Source: Aculops lycopersici (taxonomy: Eukaryota > Arthropoda > Arachnida > Trombidiformes > Eriophyidae). From it: DNA of 64,000 nt. The notes beneath the pieces were generated by a model that did not search any database, was not told the DNA's origin, and saw nothing but the letters and a program-made list of their open reading frames with translations. Location: NCBI GenBank assembly GCA_015350385.1, contig WNKI01000001.1:3887965-3951964 (forward strand), read 5' to 3'. The translations under genes were made by a program, and so were the position numbers. This document shows positions 1 to 10,733 of the stretch, piece by piece (position 1 is the stretch's first letter; each line of letters starts with the position of its first letter).

Positions 1-617
1 CTTAAGTGAGCAAAAAGTATTGAATTGAGGTGGGAACGATGCTTGGCCGACTTGAACGAGCCAATCTACAATGAGCAACTGAGTGTCTGACTGACTGGCT
101 TGTTTGAGATTGAACCATCGGCAAGAAGCGGAGCGACAAGTGTTTTCGCTCGGCTCGCGCCTTTCACTTCGCCTCCGCCAATCAGCCAACCAGCCAGCCA
201 GTTACAAGCTTGCTAGTTGACTCGCTATGCGCCCTGCGCGTCGGTCGAGTTTCCCACTCGCCGGCGCCGCTGTTAAGGTAGACTGCTTGTACCCCGAGTT
301 GTACAAGATGGGCCAGTCAGCCAGCCAGCCAGCCAGCAAGAAGTCTGCGCGGCAGCAGCAGCAGCATCCGATGAAGAAGAGCTTGCCGGCTTGGCATCGG
401 CAAGCTTTCTTGAGAGGCAAGAAAGCGAGCCGCGAGTGCCGAGGCAACGAGCAAAGGCACCCATCGCTCATTGGCTGGCCCGAGAGGAGCAACAAGTGCG
501 CGCCCTTGCCTGTGCGTGCAACAAGTGTGTGCTGTGAGAGTGTTTGTGCGTGTGTGTGTGATGTATTTTTTTCGCGACATCGACTGTGTGAACGCTACAG
601 AAACAACGAGACAGTTG

Positions 618-638
618 GAGAGAGAGAGAGAGAGAGAG
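618..638. repeat. GA microsatellite
   Basis: A run of about ten GA dinucleotides in non-coding DNA. Confidence 0.9.
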
Positions 639-1953
639 TTTGTGAGTGCGAATGTGTGACGATCATATCGAGATTTGGTCATAGATAACTTGCTGAGTGA
701 TCAACATCATCTTTGGATCGTTGTCGACTCGATACTTCAACAACCACCAAACAACAATATTTGCAACCACCACCACCACCACTATCACTACCACTAATTC
801 CAAAACCACTACCACTGTGTTCTATTTATCTGAAATACAATTAAACCCCCTAATAACAACAGGCAGTAGCATAACCAGACGAACTAGTGATAGAGACGCG
901 AAAGGAAATATCAGGCTAAACTTTAAGTTGACGACAACATCATCATCATCATTAGCAACTACACCAACAACCAAAATATCAACAACCAAAGTATCACAAC
1001 TACAACTTCTACTTGCACCTTCCAGCGACACACAAGGCGACACAAAAGTAAGTGCAAGAAACTGCAACTCTGGGCACATAGTGAGACTCAATGGTCTTGC
1101 TAGTCTAGTTGATATTCAATAACCACCACCTCCACAACTAATTACACTATTAGCTAGCATTCCAAGTGGCCACATCTCTCCCGCTTGCAGTTGTAGTTAG
1201 CGCAGCTCAACTTTATATTGATCATCACAACAACCGCAACTACAACCACAACCACAACCTCCGGTTAAACTATCACTCACTTTCATTATTACTATTGTTA
1301 CCATCATAATTACCAACTTGTTGCTCATCTCGTCCCATCAAGTCTCTTCGCTGTTGTCGTCGGTGTTGCTAGTATCATAACAAGGCATTGAGTAAATTAA
1401 GTTTGTTCAGGCGACTTACAAATTATCAAGAGCCAACCAGATTACTAAGCGCCGCTGCCAGTCCTCCAGTAAGCAAGATCGCAAGTCGCGACATCCAACA
1501 AACAAGGCAACTAGACGACGAGAGTCAGGGCAAAACAATTGACAAGAGTCAGCTAGTTGTTGTGCTATTTGCGTGCAGATCTGCAGCCGCGGCCATCACA
1601 CTCCCTAATAACTATTGTTAGCGAGGGTGCTATTGCCACAGTGTGACTAAGACGACAACGACAACAACGTCGACTACAACCACAGCTACGACTACTACTG
1701 GCGGCAACAACTTGTACGTCCCGTTTACCAAGACCAAATCGCCAAGACACTAGCCACTAGCTCGCTAACAGACGGGCTTTGCGCTAGTTGTGCCAATCTA
1801 CCACCAACAAACTAACTGGCGAACTGAGTGAGCTACAAAGGCGACAAGCCAAATAGACAGATTAAGTCGATGGAAGAAACATTGTAATTGTAATCGTGTA
1901 TATCTGTAATCCAAGTTGCAAAGCAACATAGACACAGAGATAGAGAGACATAA

Positions 1954-1956
<3 letters not shown>

Positions 1957-1984
<28 letters not shown>
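1957..1984. repeat. GA microsatellite
   Basis: An uninterrupted GA dinucleotide run followed by a GGGA-type purine tract, about 460 bases upstream of the HIF-like start codon. Confidence 0.9.
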
Positions 1985-1990
<6 letters not shown>

Positions 1991-2444
1991 AGGTTTAGTT
2001 TTTGCAAATTGGAACACCAGGAAAATTGTGGACAAGTCTATTGAATCCAATCTTATTGAGCAGCTAAACAGTTAACGTTATAATTATCTTCATTGATTAT
2101 AATCTTGCTATATTTTAGGTGTGGTGGCAAATTTATGAATATTATCACTTCACATTAAGAATTATAGCTACATAATATTAACAATCTTTCTCTCTTACTC
2201 TCATTCAAATACAGAACGAATTCCAACAAATCATTCAATAATTTAAAATTATTACCGATTAATATTTATGTTAATGATCGTGAAAAACCATTATCATTAT
2301 TACAACTAAATGCTCAAATAACAGAATTATAATTATCGCATCGTATTGTCAAATCATAATTATTGTTATATTTTGATTGAAATCCTGAATTCAAACAGAT
2401 AATACATACATCATTTTTATAACAATCAAAAAGGTAGATCAACT

Positions 2445-3551
2445 ATGGATCGGGTGACTAGGGTGTTCGAGATGATTGCTGATCCAACAAGTGTTGGCGG
2501 AAATCAGAGCGCTCAGAATAAGCGCAAGGAGAAGGCGCGCATCGCGGCGAGAGCTAGGCGCAGCCAAGAGGCTAATATTATAATGGAGATGGCAAATGAG
2601 TTGCATATTACACAGGAGAAGATGAGAAGAATTGACAAGGCAACAATTGTTAAGTTGGCTATTGATTATATAAAGGCATTTGAGGTTCTTTGTAGGTGTC
2701 GTGATCCATTCAAAGCTAGAGATTATATAATATTATCTCGTATTCAACAGTACGAGCAGCAGCGGCAGTTAATGTTGCAACAGGAGCAACAACAGCACAT
2801 TCAATCACAACTACAACGACCAACTATAATTAGACCACCAGCACAGCAACCACTACACCAATTAATTGATCAAGAGCAAGTGAAACCGACAACGAGAATT
2901 AACTTGAGAGCACAACAACAACAACAACAACAACAACCACTTAGCCAACTTTCAATTTGCCAACCAGCACAACAACAACAACAACCGATCACAGTCAGCC
3001 AATCAATTAGACCACAATACGAACTGATTACACAATCGTCACAACCAATTAGACAGATACTCCAGGCACAGCAAGTCCAGCAGCCGCAGCAACAACCACA
3101 AATGCAGCAGCAGCAGCAATCACAACCACAACACCCACAACACCCACAACACCCACAACAACCGCTAAGACAACACCACCACCACCAGCCACAACATGTA
3201 GCCAGAGCAGTGGGAATAACAAATACAGTGCCAAAATTGAGCACCACATCGATATTTGCACCCAAAACGCAGGATATGGAAACCGACTTCCTGTTTAACA
3301 TTGAGAACGAATGCGAAGTTGATGAGCAACCAAATGGAGTAGCAGCCACAAGAACTAATATTAGTAACTCAATCTCGCCAATAACAACAATATCCACAAC
3401 GAAAACGACGAAAATCACAACGAAATCCTGGGACTATCTAGATGAAGAGGATCTAGTCCATCTGGCTCCTCAGGCAGGTGAAATCGTGCCGCTAGATGGA
3501 CCGATGAATCTGATGATGCCTGCCGATAGTGCCATTTGTTGGAGGAGATAG
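2445..3551 (+). CDS. HIF-alpha-like bHLH protein without PAS domains, with LxxLAP degron
   Basis: A single-exon ORF of 368 residues from ATG at 2445. Residues about 26-80 form a basic helix-loop-helix of the bHLH-PAS class: the basic stretch RKEKARIAARARRS and the DKATIVKLAIDYIK helix match the pattern of HIF-alpha, SIM and Trachealess. In those proteins two PAS domains follow; here residues 100-260 are instead Gln/Pro/His-rich with long CAA/CAG runs and no PAS-like segment. Near the C-terminus LVHLAP (residues 337-342) followed by QAGEIVPLD matches the LxxLAP hydroxylation motif of HIF-alpha, where a prolyl hydroxylase modifies the proline (here P342) and VHL recruits degradation. The likely role is a DNA-binding regulator with oxygen-dependent stability. 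The bHLH class is well supported; the HIF-alpha assignment rests mainly on the degron. The complete ORF argues against missing PAS exons, but alternative splicing cannot be excluded. Confidence 0.72.
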   Translation: MDRVTRVFEMIADPTSVGGNQSAQNKRKEKARIAARARRSQEANIIMEMANELHITQEKMRRIDKATIVKLAIDYIKAFEVLCRCRDPFKARDYIILSRIQQYEQQRQLMLQQEQQQHIQSQLQRPTIIRPPAQQPLHQLIDQEQVKPTTRINLRAQQQQQQQQPLSQLSICQPAQQQQQPITVSQSIRPQYELITQSSQPIRQILQAQQVQQPQQQPQMQQQQQSQPQHPQHPQHPQQPLRQHHHHQPQHVARAVGITNTVPKLSTTSIFAPKTQDMETDFLFNIENECEVDEQPNGVAATRTNISNSISPITTISTTKTTKITTKSWDYLDEEDLVHLAPQAGEIVPLDGPMNLMMPADSAICWRR

Positions 3552-3785
3552 AATGGGATTAAAACACAGGATTGACAGCACGAGTGATTTGATATTCCAT
3601 TCAATTTTCGCTGATTATGGTCGCAAAGTTCAAGCTGATCAAGTCAACCATCGTACATACGATCCTCGGGCGAGCCTCAGGACCACACAAGAATTTTGCC
3701 TTTGGAAGTGTGAGGAGATGGAGTGTTGAGGTGGAGATAGCGTCGGAACCTCGAGCCTCGCCTCCGTGCGGAATCAGGAAGGAGC

Positions 3786-3801
3786 GCGGGATCAATCCCG
3801 C
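3786..3801. repeat. Short perfect inverted repeat
   Basis: Arms GCGGGAT and ATCCCGC are separated by two bases, giving a near-perfect palindrome about 235 bases downstream of the HIF-like stop codon. The function is unknown. Confidence 0.6.
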
Positions 3802-3850
3802 ACTTGATAAGTCCGATTGGTGCACTCACACAGACACACAAACATAGAGA

Positions 3851-3856
3851 AATAAA
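3851..3856 (+). terminator. Candidate poly(A) signal of the HIF-like gene
   Basis: AATAAA on the plus strand, 300 bases after the stop codon; no closer canonical hexamer was noticed. Confidence 0.4.
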
Positions 3857-5088
3857 GCCAGTTGCTATTAAAACGTTAACAGTGTGCGAGAGAGTGAGTG
3901 TCGGTGTGTTTCTGCTTACCTGCCTCGACCACTTGTTGCTCGCCGCCATGTTGTGTGAGTCTCTCTGTCTTCTTTCTCTCGGAGGGCTCGTTGTGCATTC
4001 AGTTAATGTTTCGTCGTCTCCGTCATCGAACTTGCACTCACGCTGCCGCTTACGACAACAGCGGCGACTGCGCTGCTGCAAAAGCAACCATCAGATGGCT
4101 ACGGTCGCCGTTCCAGAGTGAGCCAGTGAGGCAGCCAGCCAAAGACAAAACCGTATGCTGCCATTCGAGGCTTAGAGGCGCCGTTAGTGCGCCTGCGCTA
4201 ACGCTAAACAGATTGCACAATCAACAGGTGCGCGCGATAAAACTCAGCACACAGGTGAACGCGAGCCAAGAAGGGCAATGCCACAGATGGTCAATTGGCT
4301 CCACCTTTGAGGCTTTCAATTCGGCAATTTGATTCCCCATTGGTTTTGTGCGCTTCCATTGGTCCTGAAACACAAGCCGCTCGGCCAGCCAGCTAACTGG
4401 GAGCGAGGCCGAGTTTTTGAATGACTGGCTGGCTGAGTTAGCGACTTAGCTGGCGCCGGTTTTGCTCGATGCTCGCAAACTCGACAGGTTGGCCCGAACC
4501 ATTCACTCACAGCGACTTTGGACTGATGCAGCTGCTATGTGAGGCGTGTGCATGTGCTATGCTCTCTGCTGCTGTTGCTGCTGCTGTATGAGTTGTTGTG
4601 CTGTTGGCTGAAACAGTTGGTTGTTGCGGCCTTGCGGAGCCAGCACCACCATCCGCCTAACCGACAGCCAGCTGAGCTTGTGGTGCGATGCTCTAACGAC
4701 GACGAAAGTCTGTTGCTTCTCCGATTCTCTTCTCCAAGCTTCTAGCGCCAGCGGTCCTCATAACCACTGGCCCTAGCTATCGAGGCTTCAGTTAGCTTTA
4801 CCTGACCAAAAAGGTGTACCTGTAGCATTAAGTGAGCAGCTACATCAACAGAAGCGGCGGCGGCAGTTGTTCCTGTGGCTTAGGTGTCCGAGCTGCTTGT
4901 TCTCGCATCCATTTGGTCACTTCTTCGGCTTCGTCTTCCCCTTCGTCAATCCTATTCTCTTTCTTCCTCTTTCTCTCTTAGTTTTAGATACAACACACAA
5001 ATATAACATAACATCAGCCACTAGTATCAATTTATTCAGCTGCTGAGTTTGTTGTCGATCAGTAAGACGATTTGTCTTGAGTTAGAAG

Positions 5089-5094
<6 letters not shown>

Positions 5095-5124
<30 letters not shown>
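5095..5124. repeat. GA microsatellite
   Basis: A pure GA dinucleotide run of about 30 bases. Confidence 0.9.
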
Positions 5125-5128
<4 letters not shown>

Positions 5129-6239
5129 AGAGTTCAAATCAGTAATCACAAACAATAAACCAGCTAACCAACTGTCTCTGGGGGCACAAAGAGAAGATAG
5201 CGACTCTTACGCAAGCAACAACTAAAACAAAGGCCACTGGCCATTTTAATCACTTGTCTCTCAATTGGCCAGGGAGCAGCGACTTGGCTAGTTGAGATTC
5301 AATCACTAAGCGAGAGAGATAGATAGAGAGAGGGAGGGAGTTTGACTGTCATGTCAATGACAGTTTGTGTGCTTGTGTCATCACTTTGTAATCTCCCCCT
5401 GTGTGTTACATAACCGCAAACACCAAAAGCAAACCTTATCAACACTTTACCCGTTACATACTGTCAGAGCATGCAAGTACATTGATCACCACTCCCGAGG
5501 GCCTTTGTTTGTGAGCATGTGACTATGAGCGAAAATAACAGTCAAGTGAGCCACCAATATCATCATTATGACAAGACAAGACGAGAATCAATCGTCGGTG
5601 CCGAACAATCAATTAGACAAATTAATAACAAGAAGAATCTAACTTCAAAAGACAGCCACGAGACATACGCAGCGAGCTGCCCAGACGTCGCCAGGTGAGG
5701 CGAGCCTCGAGTGCTGATGCTGGTGCCGCTTTGCTAGCTCGATTCGGATAGAAGGATATGCAAATTAAATCTCTGGTTACATAATAGTGACAGCAGCAAA
5801 CGATTGAAGCAAAACCAAGTACTCAAGACAACATCGCACAAACTTTGGTCAGATTGGCGCAACAGGTGCGCAAATTCTCCGCAGCAGCGGCAGCAGTGGC
5901 AACAACGGCAAAAGCAGCTTTAAAGATCACCTCAGAGACTTCAAGTGCTTTTGGCGGCAGCAGAGGCATTATTTTATTTTATTATTACATTATAGCACAC
6001 AATTCAATCATAATCACTTACTCAATATTACTAATCTCATTATTATATTGCTACCACTCATCATACATGATCATCCATTGAACCAAATCGAATAGAATCA
6101 ATACTAATATAAATATTGATATCAGTATTGAATCAAATCCAATCTAATGATTGGATGTATAGACTTAATGCATTGATTTGACTTTTGCATTAGCAACCTG
6201 TAGCGTGTGTAACTCACACACAAACATACAAGCAACAAC

Positions 6240-8763
6240 ATGACTAGCAACGAGGAACAAAACCAAAGCGGCACAGTACTGGCGGCCTATAGTCCGGCCA
6301 CGAGCAAAGGATTGGAGATACTCAAGCAGGCGGGTGGCCATTCGGTTGATTTGAAACCGATAAAGCCGAGAAAATATCCAAATCGGCCATCGAAGACTCC
6401 CGTTCAGGAGCGACCCCACAGTTGTCCGTTGATAAATTGTGGCCAAAGATTTAGTCGAAGTGATGAGCTTTCGCGTCATGTTAGAATTCACACCGGACAG
6501 AAGCCATTCATTTGCGAGGTAAGTTTGTGTTTCTATATTATAACAATGATTCTTATCAAAACTTTTGATTTGACTCCTGATTTTTGGATACTAACTAACC
6601 CTTTGAATCTATATGATCATGATAAATGTAAACAAAAACCCGTTCATCCAATAGCAATGCTCGCGCGCCTTCAGCCGGAGCGACCACCTGACGACCCACA
6701 AGAGGACGCATACGGGAGAGAAACCGTTTAGTTGTGATACTTGTAGCAAGAAGTTTGCCCGTAGCGACGAGAAGAAGCGACACATGAAGGTTCATTTGAA
6801 GCAAAAGCTGAAGAAGGAGCAGAAGCAACAGCAGCAGCAAGCTAAGAGGAGAAACAAGAGCTCCACTGCGACATCCGCCGTCAAGACAATTGCGGCTGGC
6901 AATAGCAATACTCAGCAACAGGCAGTTGCATTGATTGATAATAGTTCACACCAGAACAGCAACAGTAATAGCAATAGTATTAAGCGCAATCAGAATAGCA
7001 GCAACCACAACAGTAACAACAACAAGTACATCAACCACCACCAGAAGTCACAGCACCACCAGATACTCGATGGCACCACCACCACCACCACAATAACGCC
7101 AACATCCCTGGCAAACGACTCGACGACAACGACCACCACTACGGCAACGACCGCCACCCAAATGCGAGCCGCGCCTCCTTCGATTCACCCCCAATCACTG
7201 CAACCAGCCACAAGCAACAATCAGTATCACAACCTCCAGCTCCACCACCAACCACAATCGCAACCGCAACAGCACCTCCACCACAACCACCACCAGCAAG
7301 CGCACGACGTCAAGCTGACAAGTATTAGTGATAATAATAATGGACTCGGACTCATGCAGCAACCTGTGAGTGGATCGCATTTCTTCTCACCTGCCAACTC
7401 GGTAGACCTCGTGACTGTAGCTGCGTCTGTATCCACGACAGCGACAGCGCCAGCCGCCGCCGCCGCCGCTACCACCACCACGACGCAGCAAGAGCAGCAA
7501 ACGTTACCCGTGGAATTAGTCCAGCATCAGGAGCACCATAGTTTAACGGCACGCCAAGTCATAGACCACCAGTTGATGTTGCAGCAACAACAGCAGCAGC
7601 AATCGCAACTTCATAACAATCAATCTGGCCACAATCAGCAGTCGATGCACAATCAATTGCATCATGCTCAGCAGCAACAGCAGCAACAACTCCACCATCA
7701 GCATCAACTCAACCACCACCATCAACAGCAGCAACAACAACAGCATTTGCAACATCAAAATCAACGCCAACACCAGCAGCAACTCCAACACCAGGCCTAT
7801 ACCTTCTCGACGTCAGTGGCGACCGTCGGCGGTCAGCAGCACAATTACCCCAGTTTCACTCATACGCTACATCCGGTTGGCTTCGCCGCTCCAACAGCAA
7901 CCTCCTCGGCTTCGCCATATGAGACAAGCGGGGAAGCCGATCACCTTCATCAACTGACCTCGCCAGTCTACCTGCAACAACAACACCAAAACAACCACCC
8001 TCAACCTCACCAGCAGCAGCAGCAACAATATCACCAGTTGCATTGTCAGGAGGCGCAAATTAGTCAGCAAACTCAACAGCAGCAACAACAACAACAGCAA
8101 CAACATTGTCAACCTCAGACTCAAACGCAATCGCAACAGCAAACGCAACAACAAACGACCCCAAACCAGGAAGCTTTAAGTGTTAATAATAACAATAATA
8201 GAAGTAATAATAATAGCAGTAGTAGCGCTAGTAATAGTAATAGTAATAATAATAACAACAATAATAATAATAATAACGGCAGCAGTGGCAGCCAAACCAC
8301 AACAAGCACATCCACCAGCAATTCAACAATCCCTTATGGAATTGGAATCTCGCACCAAAGCAATATACATCCACCGCAATCGCAACAACAACAACAGCAA
8401 CTACAACAAACGCAACAAGTTGGCGCCATGATTGACCATCATCACCAGCAACAGCATCACTTGAATCTAGCTTTGGCAAATCAACAGGTGATGCTAATTG
8501 CAATGCCAACAAGAGCAGCCGAGATATCAGGCGCAGCGCACCTACAGCATCAGCATCAATTACAGCAACATGTACAACAACAACAGCAACAACAACAGCA
8601 CTTACATCACCCAAATCAACAGCATCTCATAGCAAACCCTCACCAAGCTAGTAGAATGCCATTTTATCATGGTCAACTCCAAGCAACCGGAGCAGCAGTT
8701 GGATCAACCTTCCTACAACCACAGAATCCTCACCTACAATTTCAACCTCATTCACTGAATTGA
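6240..8763 (+). CDS. EGR/Stripe-type zinc-finger transcription factor (2 exons)
   Basis: CDS join(6240..6518, 6655..8763), 795 residues. Exon 1 ends at GAG|GTAAGT and exon 2 begins after AATAG at 6655; the phase-0 junction completes the second finger as FICEQCSRAFSRSDHL. Three tandem C2H2 fingers (residues about 60-145) carry the contact signatures RSDELSRH, RSDHLTTH and RSDEKKRH with TGQKP/TGEKP linkers, the arrangement of EGR1-4 and Drosophila Stripe, which bind GCG-GGG-GCG-type sites. Only about 60 residues precede the fingers, far fewer than in most EGR proteins. About 640 residues follow, dominated by Gln, His, Asn and Thr runs. The protein is nuclear. An upstream coding exon is possible but none is visible. 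The 3' end converges with the ENPP gene. Confidence 0.9.
6519..6654 (+). other. Spliceosomal intron of the EGR gene
   Basis: A 136-base intron with GTAAGT donor and TAG acceptor. It is required to join finger 2 in frame, and the conserved finger sequence across the junction confirms it. Confidence 0.9.
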
Positions 8764-8914
8764 AGTCCCCATGAGTTTTAGGCTACTGCTACTAGTAGCA
8801 CTATATGATAAAAAAAGTTATATTATAACAATGAAAGAAGACAAATGAGAGCCAAAAAGCAATATTCAATTGATTTTAGTTGCAACTCGCGATGTTAACC
8901 ACTTAATTTATGAG

Positions 8915-8920
8915 AATAAA
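8915..8920 (+). terminator. Poly(A) signal of the EGR gene
   Basis: AATAAA about 150 bases after the EGR stop codon and only 51 bases before the stop codon of the convergent ENPP gene. Confidence 0.65.
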
Positions 8921-8969
8921 AGTAGATTTAATCTTCATTAATCAAAGATGTCTTGTTAATGTTTAAATC

Positions 8970-8975
8970 TTTATT
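8970..8975 (-). terminator. Poly(A) signal overlapping the ENPP stop codon
   Basis: On the minus strand AATAAA spans 8975-8970 and contains the TAA stop (8973-8971). If used, the 3' UTR would be only a few tens of bases and would abut the EGR 3' end. Confidence 0.5.
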
Positions 8976-10733
8976 GACGTAACAGTGTCAATCGCTCATC
9001 CTCGCCTCTCACTGGTGACTTGAAGCTATGCACATTCAGCCTTAGTGGTATTTGATCCAAATTTATATGCAAATACGATCTCTTGTGGTGATTTGCATTT
9101 TCATTTGAGCTGAGTGACATGATCAATAATATGCCCAAGAAAATTGCGCCCGATAGCCCAAGTAGCGCGATGTACATAACTAATTGCGTGTTATTTTGTG
9201 ATAGGAAGTTTGATTAAGTTAAAAATATGCTAGTTTGAGGCTCTGAGAGAAACCAGGTGACCACTAACAGGTAAATCAAGCCGCAAGCCAAGGGTAAGGG
9301 GCTAAAAGGAACCAGAATCGCGGAGTTTGAGGAGGAAGAGGATGCGAGGAGAGATATGTCTTTGTCATGGATTGGGAGGGGGTGAAGAATTTAAGGTATT
9401 TTGGCAGTGGTGTTGGGGTTATTTGCAGGAGTCTAGGGATTTTTGTAATTCAAATTTGCAAAATATAGATATACTTACGTTTCATTGGATTATTAGTGTG
9501 GATTCCAAACTGTCCAGCTTCGTCGAGTATGTCCAACAAGGAGTCCAAAGTTGCATTATTGGGCAAATTGGAAGCAGGTAAATCTAACAGATGTAACATT
9601 AGTGGGAAGAGATCAATGTTGGGAAACTTTTGAGTATGCTTGTAGTTGCTTTTAAACGACGGCCCATAAGCCATAAATAGTGGCCACATATCTGGATCCT
9701 CGGGATCCCAGCCGTGATTTCCCCAAACACTCGGATAGGTAAACTTTGGCTTTGCAGCTCGATCCTTGTAGAGATCAATTCCTCTATCGACAAGTATGAA
9801 GAAGTCACCCACTCTAGGTGTCTTCGAATAGTGATACTCTAATGAAATATCTTCTCGTTTGTACACTTGAAACTTGAGCTTCTCACTTGCCGCCTTGAGT
9901 TTTAGGTAAATCTTGCTCTTCAAGTGTCTAAACTCGGCTTTGACAAATACTGACCAATCTGGCGAAGCACCAAACATATCAATTGTGGTTGTGTTCATTG
10001 CATCCGACAGGTAGACGATGCTTCTCACTTCCGCCATTCCATGATCACTAACAAAAATTATGTTTGTCTTTGAGATCAATCCAGTTTTACTTAACCCATC
10101 GACTAGATACCCAATAGCTGAGTCAACTTTTCTCAAAGCACCCAAGGTTTCCTCAGCCCAAGGTCCTTTTGCGTGCGCCATATTGTCAGGTTCATCAAAG
10201 TACATGGTCACCAAGTTTGCCGGTTTCTCTTTGTGAGTCAACCAACTTATCACAGTATTTACATTCTCAGTCCAATTTCGTTTCTTATCAAATCCAACCA
10301 AGTGGGCTGGCAACTGGTTCCCGGCATACAAAGTCTCAGATCCGGGATACATCATACAGCCACTAAATCTCTTATGACCACCAATCGCGCCACCATAAAG
10401 CTCATTTGCAATCCAAATCGGCATACTAGTTCCCTTGGGATCCCACCACTTAGACTCCGAGTTGCCCGCCTTAAATGATTCGTTTAATCTTGGATCAAAC
10501 ATATGGTTATTTATAATCTCATGCTCGTCCTCATAGAGGCCAGTGACCATAGAAAAGTGATTTGGAAACGTTTTGGTGATGTACATACTTCTCATATTAC
10601 CCACAGTGGCATCTCGAGATAGCTCAAACATGTTTGGCGTGTATGTTTGGCTCAGGTAATCATGACGAAAACCATCGATCGATATGAACAATAAGATAGG
10701 AATTTGTTTGGCAAATTGAGCAAATGGAGGCAT
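8971..10733 (-). CDS. Ectonucleotide pyrophosphatase/phosphodiesterase, ENPP4/5-like (2 exons)
   Basis: CDS complement(join(8971..9179, 9479..10733)), 487 residues. Exon 1 ends at AAAC|GTAAGT and exon 2 starts after TTAG; one base plus two bases restores a Leu codon. The catalytic domain shows the alkaline-phosphatase-superfamily metal sites: D20 in ISIDGFRHDY, nucleophile T55 in KTFPNHF, FDEPDNMAHAKG, FVSDHGM and NHGWDPEDPDM. Exon 2 supplies a C-terminal membrane segment (ALLGLSGAIFLGILLIMSL) and a short tail, so it is a type I anchored enzyme like vertebrate ENPP4 and ENPP5, which hydrolyse extracellular nucleotides or related phosphodiesters. One oddity: the first Met sits almost on the first beta-strand, an in-frame stop lies just upstream, and no normal signal peptide is visible. 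Either a 5' exon was missed or the hydrophobic start doubles as signal. Confidence 0.87.
9180..9478 (-). other. Intron of the ENPP gene
   Basis: A 299-base intron between the catalytic-domain exon and the membrane-anchor exon, with GTAAGT donor and TTAG acceptor on the minus strand and a compatible phase. Confidence 0.8.

Larger units (their letters stand above)
1..2444. other. Gene-free 5' region upstream of the HIF-like gene
   Basis: No convincing coding region is seen. The stretch holds GCCA tandem repeats (184-201 and 311-337), two GA microsatellites, CA/CCA-rich tracts and AT-rich DNA close to the downstream start codon. Open frames here begin at non-ATG codons or are low-complexity Thr/Ser runs. 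Two near-copies of the GCAACAAGTGG motif lie at 490-500 and 518-528. The last 350 bases are AT-rich and probably hold the promoter or 5' UTR of the gene starting at 2445. Confidence 0.6.
3552..6239. other. Intergenic region between the HIF-like and EGR genes
   Basis: No supportable gene. It contains a perfect short palindrome at 3786-3801, an AATAAA at 3851-3856 that could serve the upstream gene, one exact CCACTTGTTGC at 3929-3939, a CAACAGGTG at 4222-4230, GA microsatellites at 5095-5124 and around 5305-5340, and AT-rich DNA from 5960 to 6180. Frames here start at non-ATG codons or are compositionally biased. It probably holds 5' UTR and enhancer sequence for the EGR gene. Confidence 0.55.

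Noticed and set aside
697..1122. Thr/Ser-rich open frame upstream of the HIF-like gene
   Set aside because: It starts at GTG, consists of triplet repeats and has no conserved sequence.
2870..3418. Cys-rich minus-strand frame opposite the HIF-like gene
   Set aside because: It is the antisense shadow of CAA/CAG runs, which read as Cys/Ala/Val on the other strand.
3770..3801. Possible tRNA B-box around the GGATCAATCCC palindrome
   Set aside because: No A-box, cloverleaf or acceptor stem could be built; treated as a simple palindrome.
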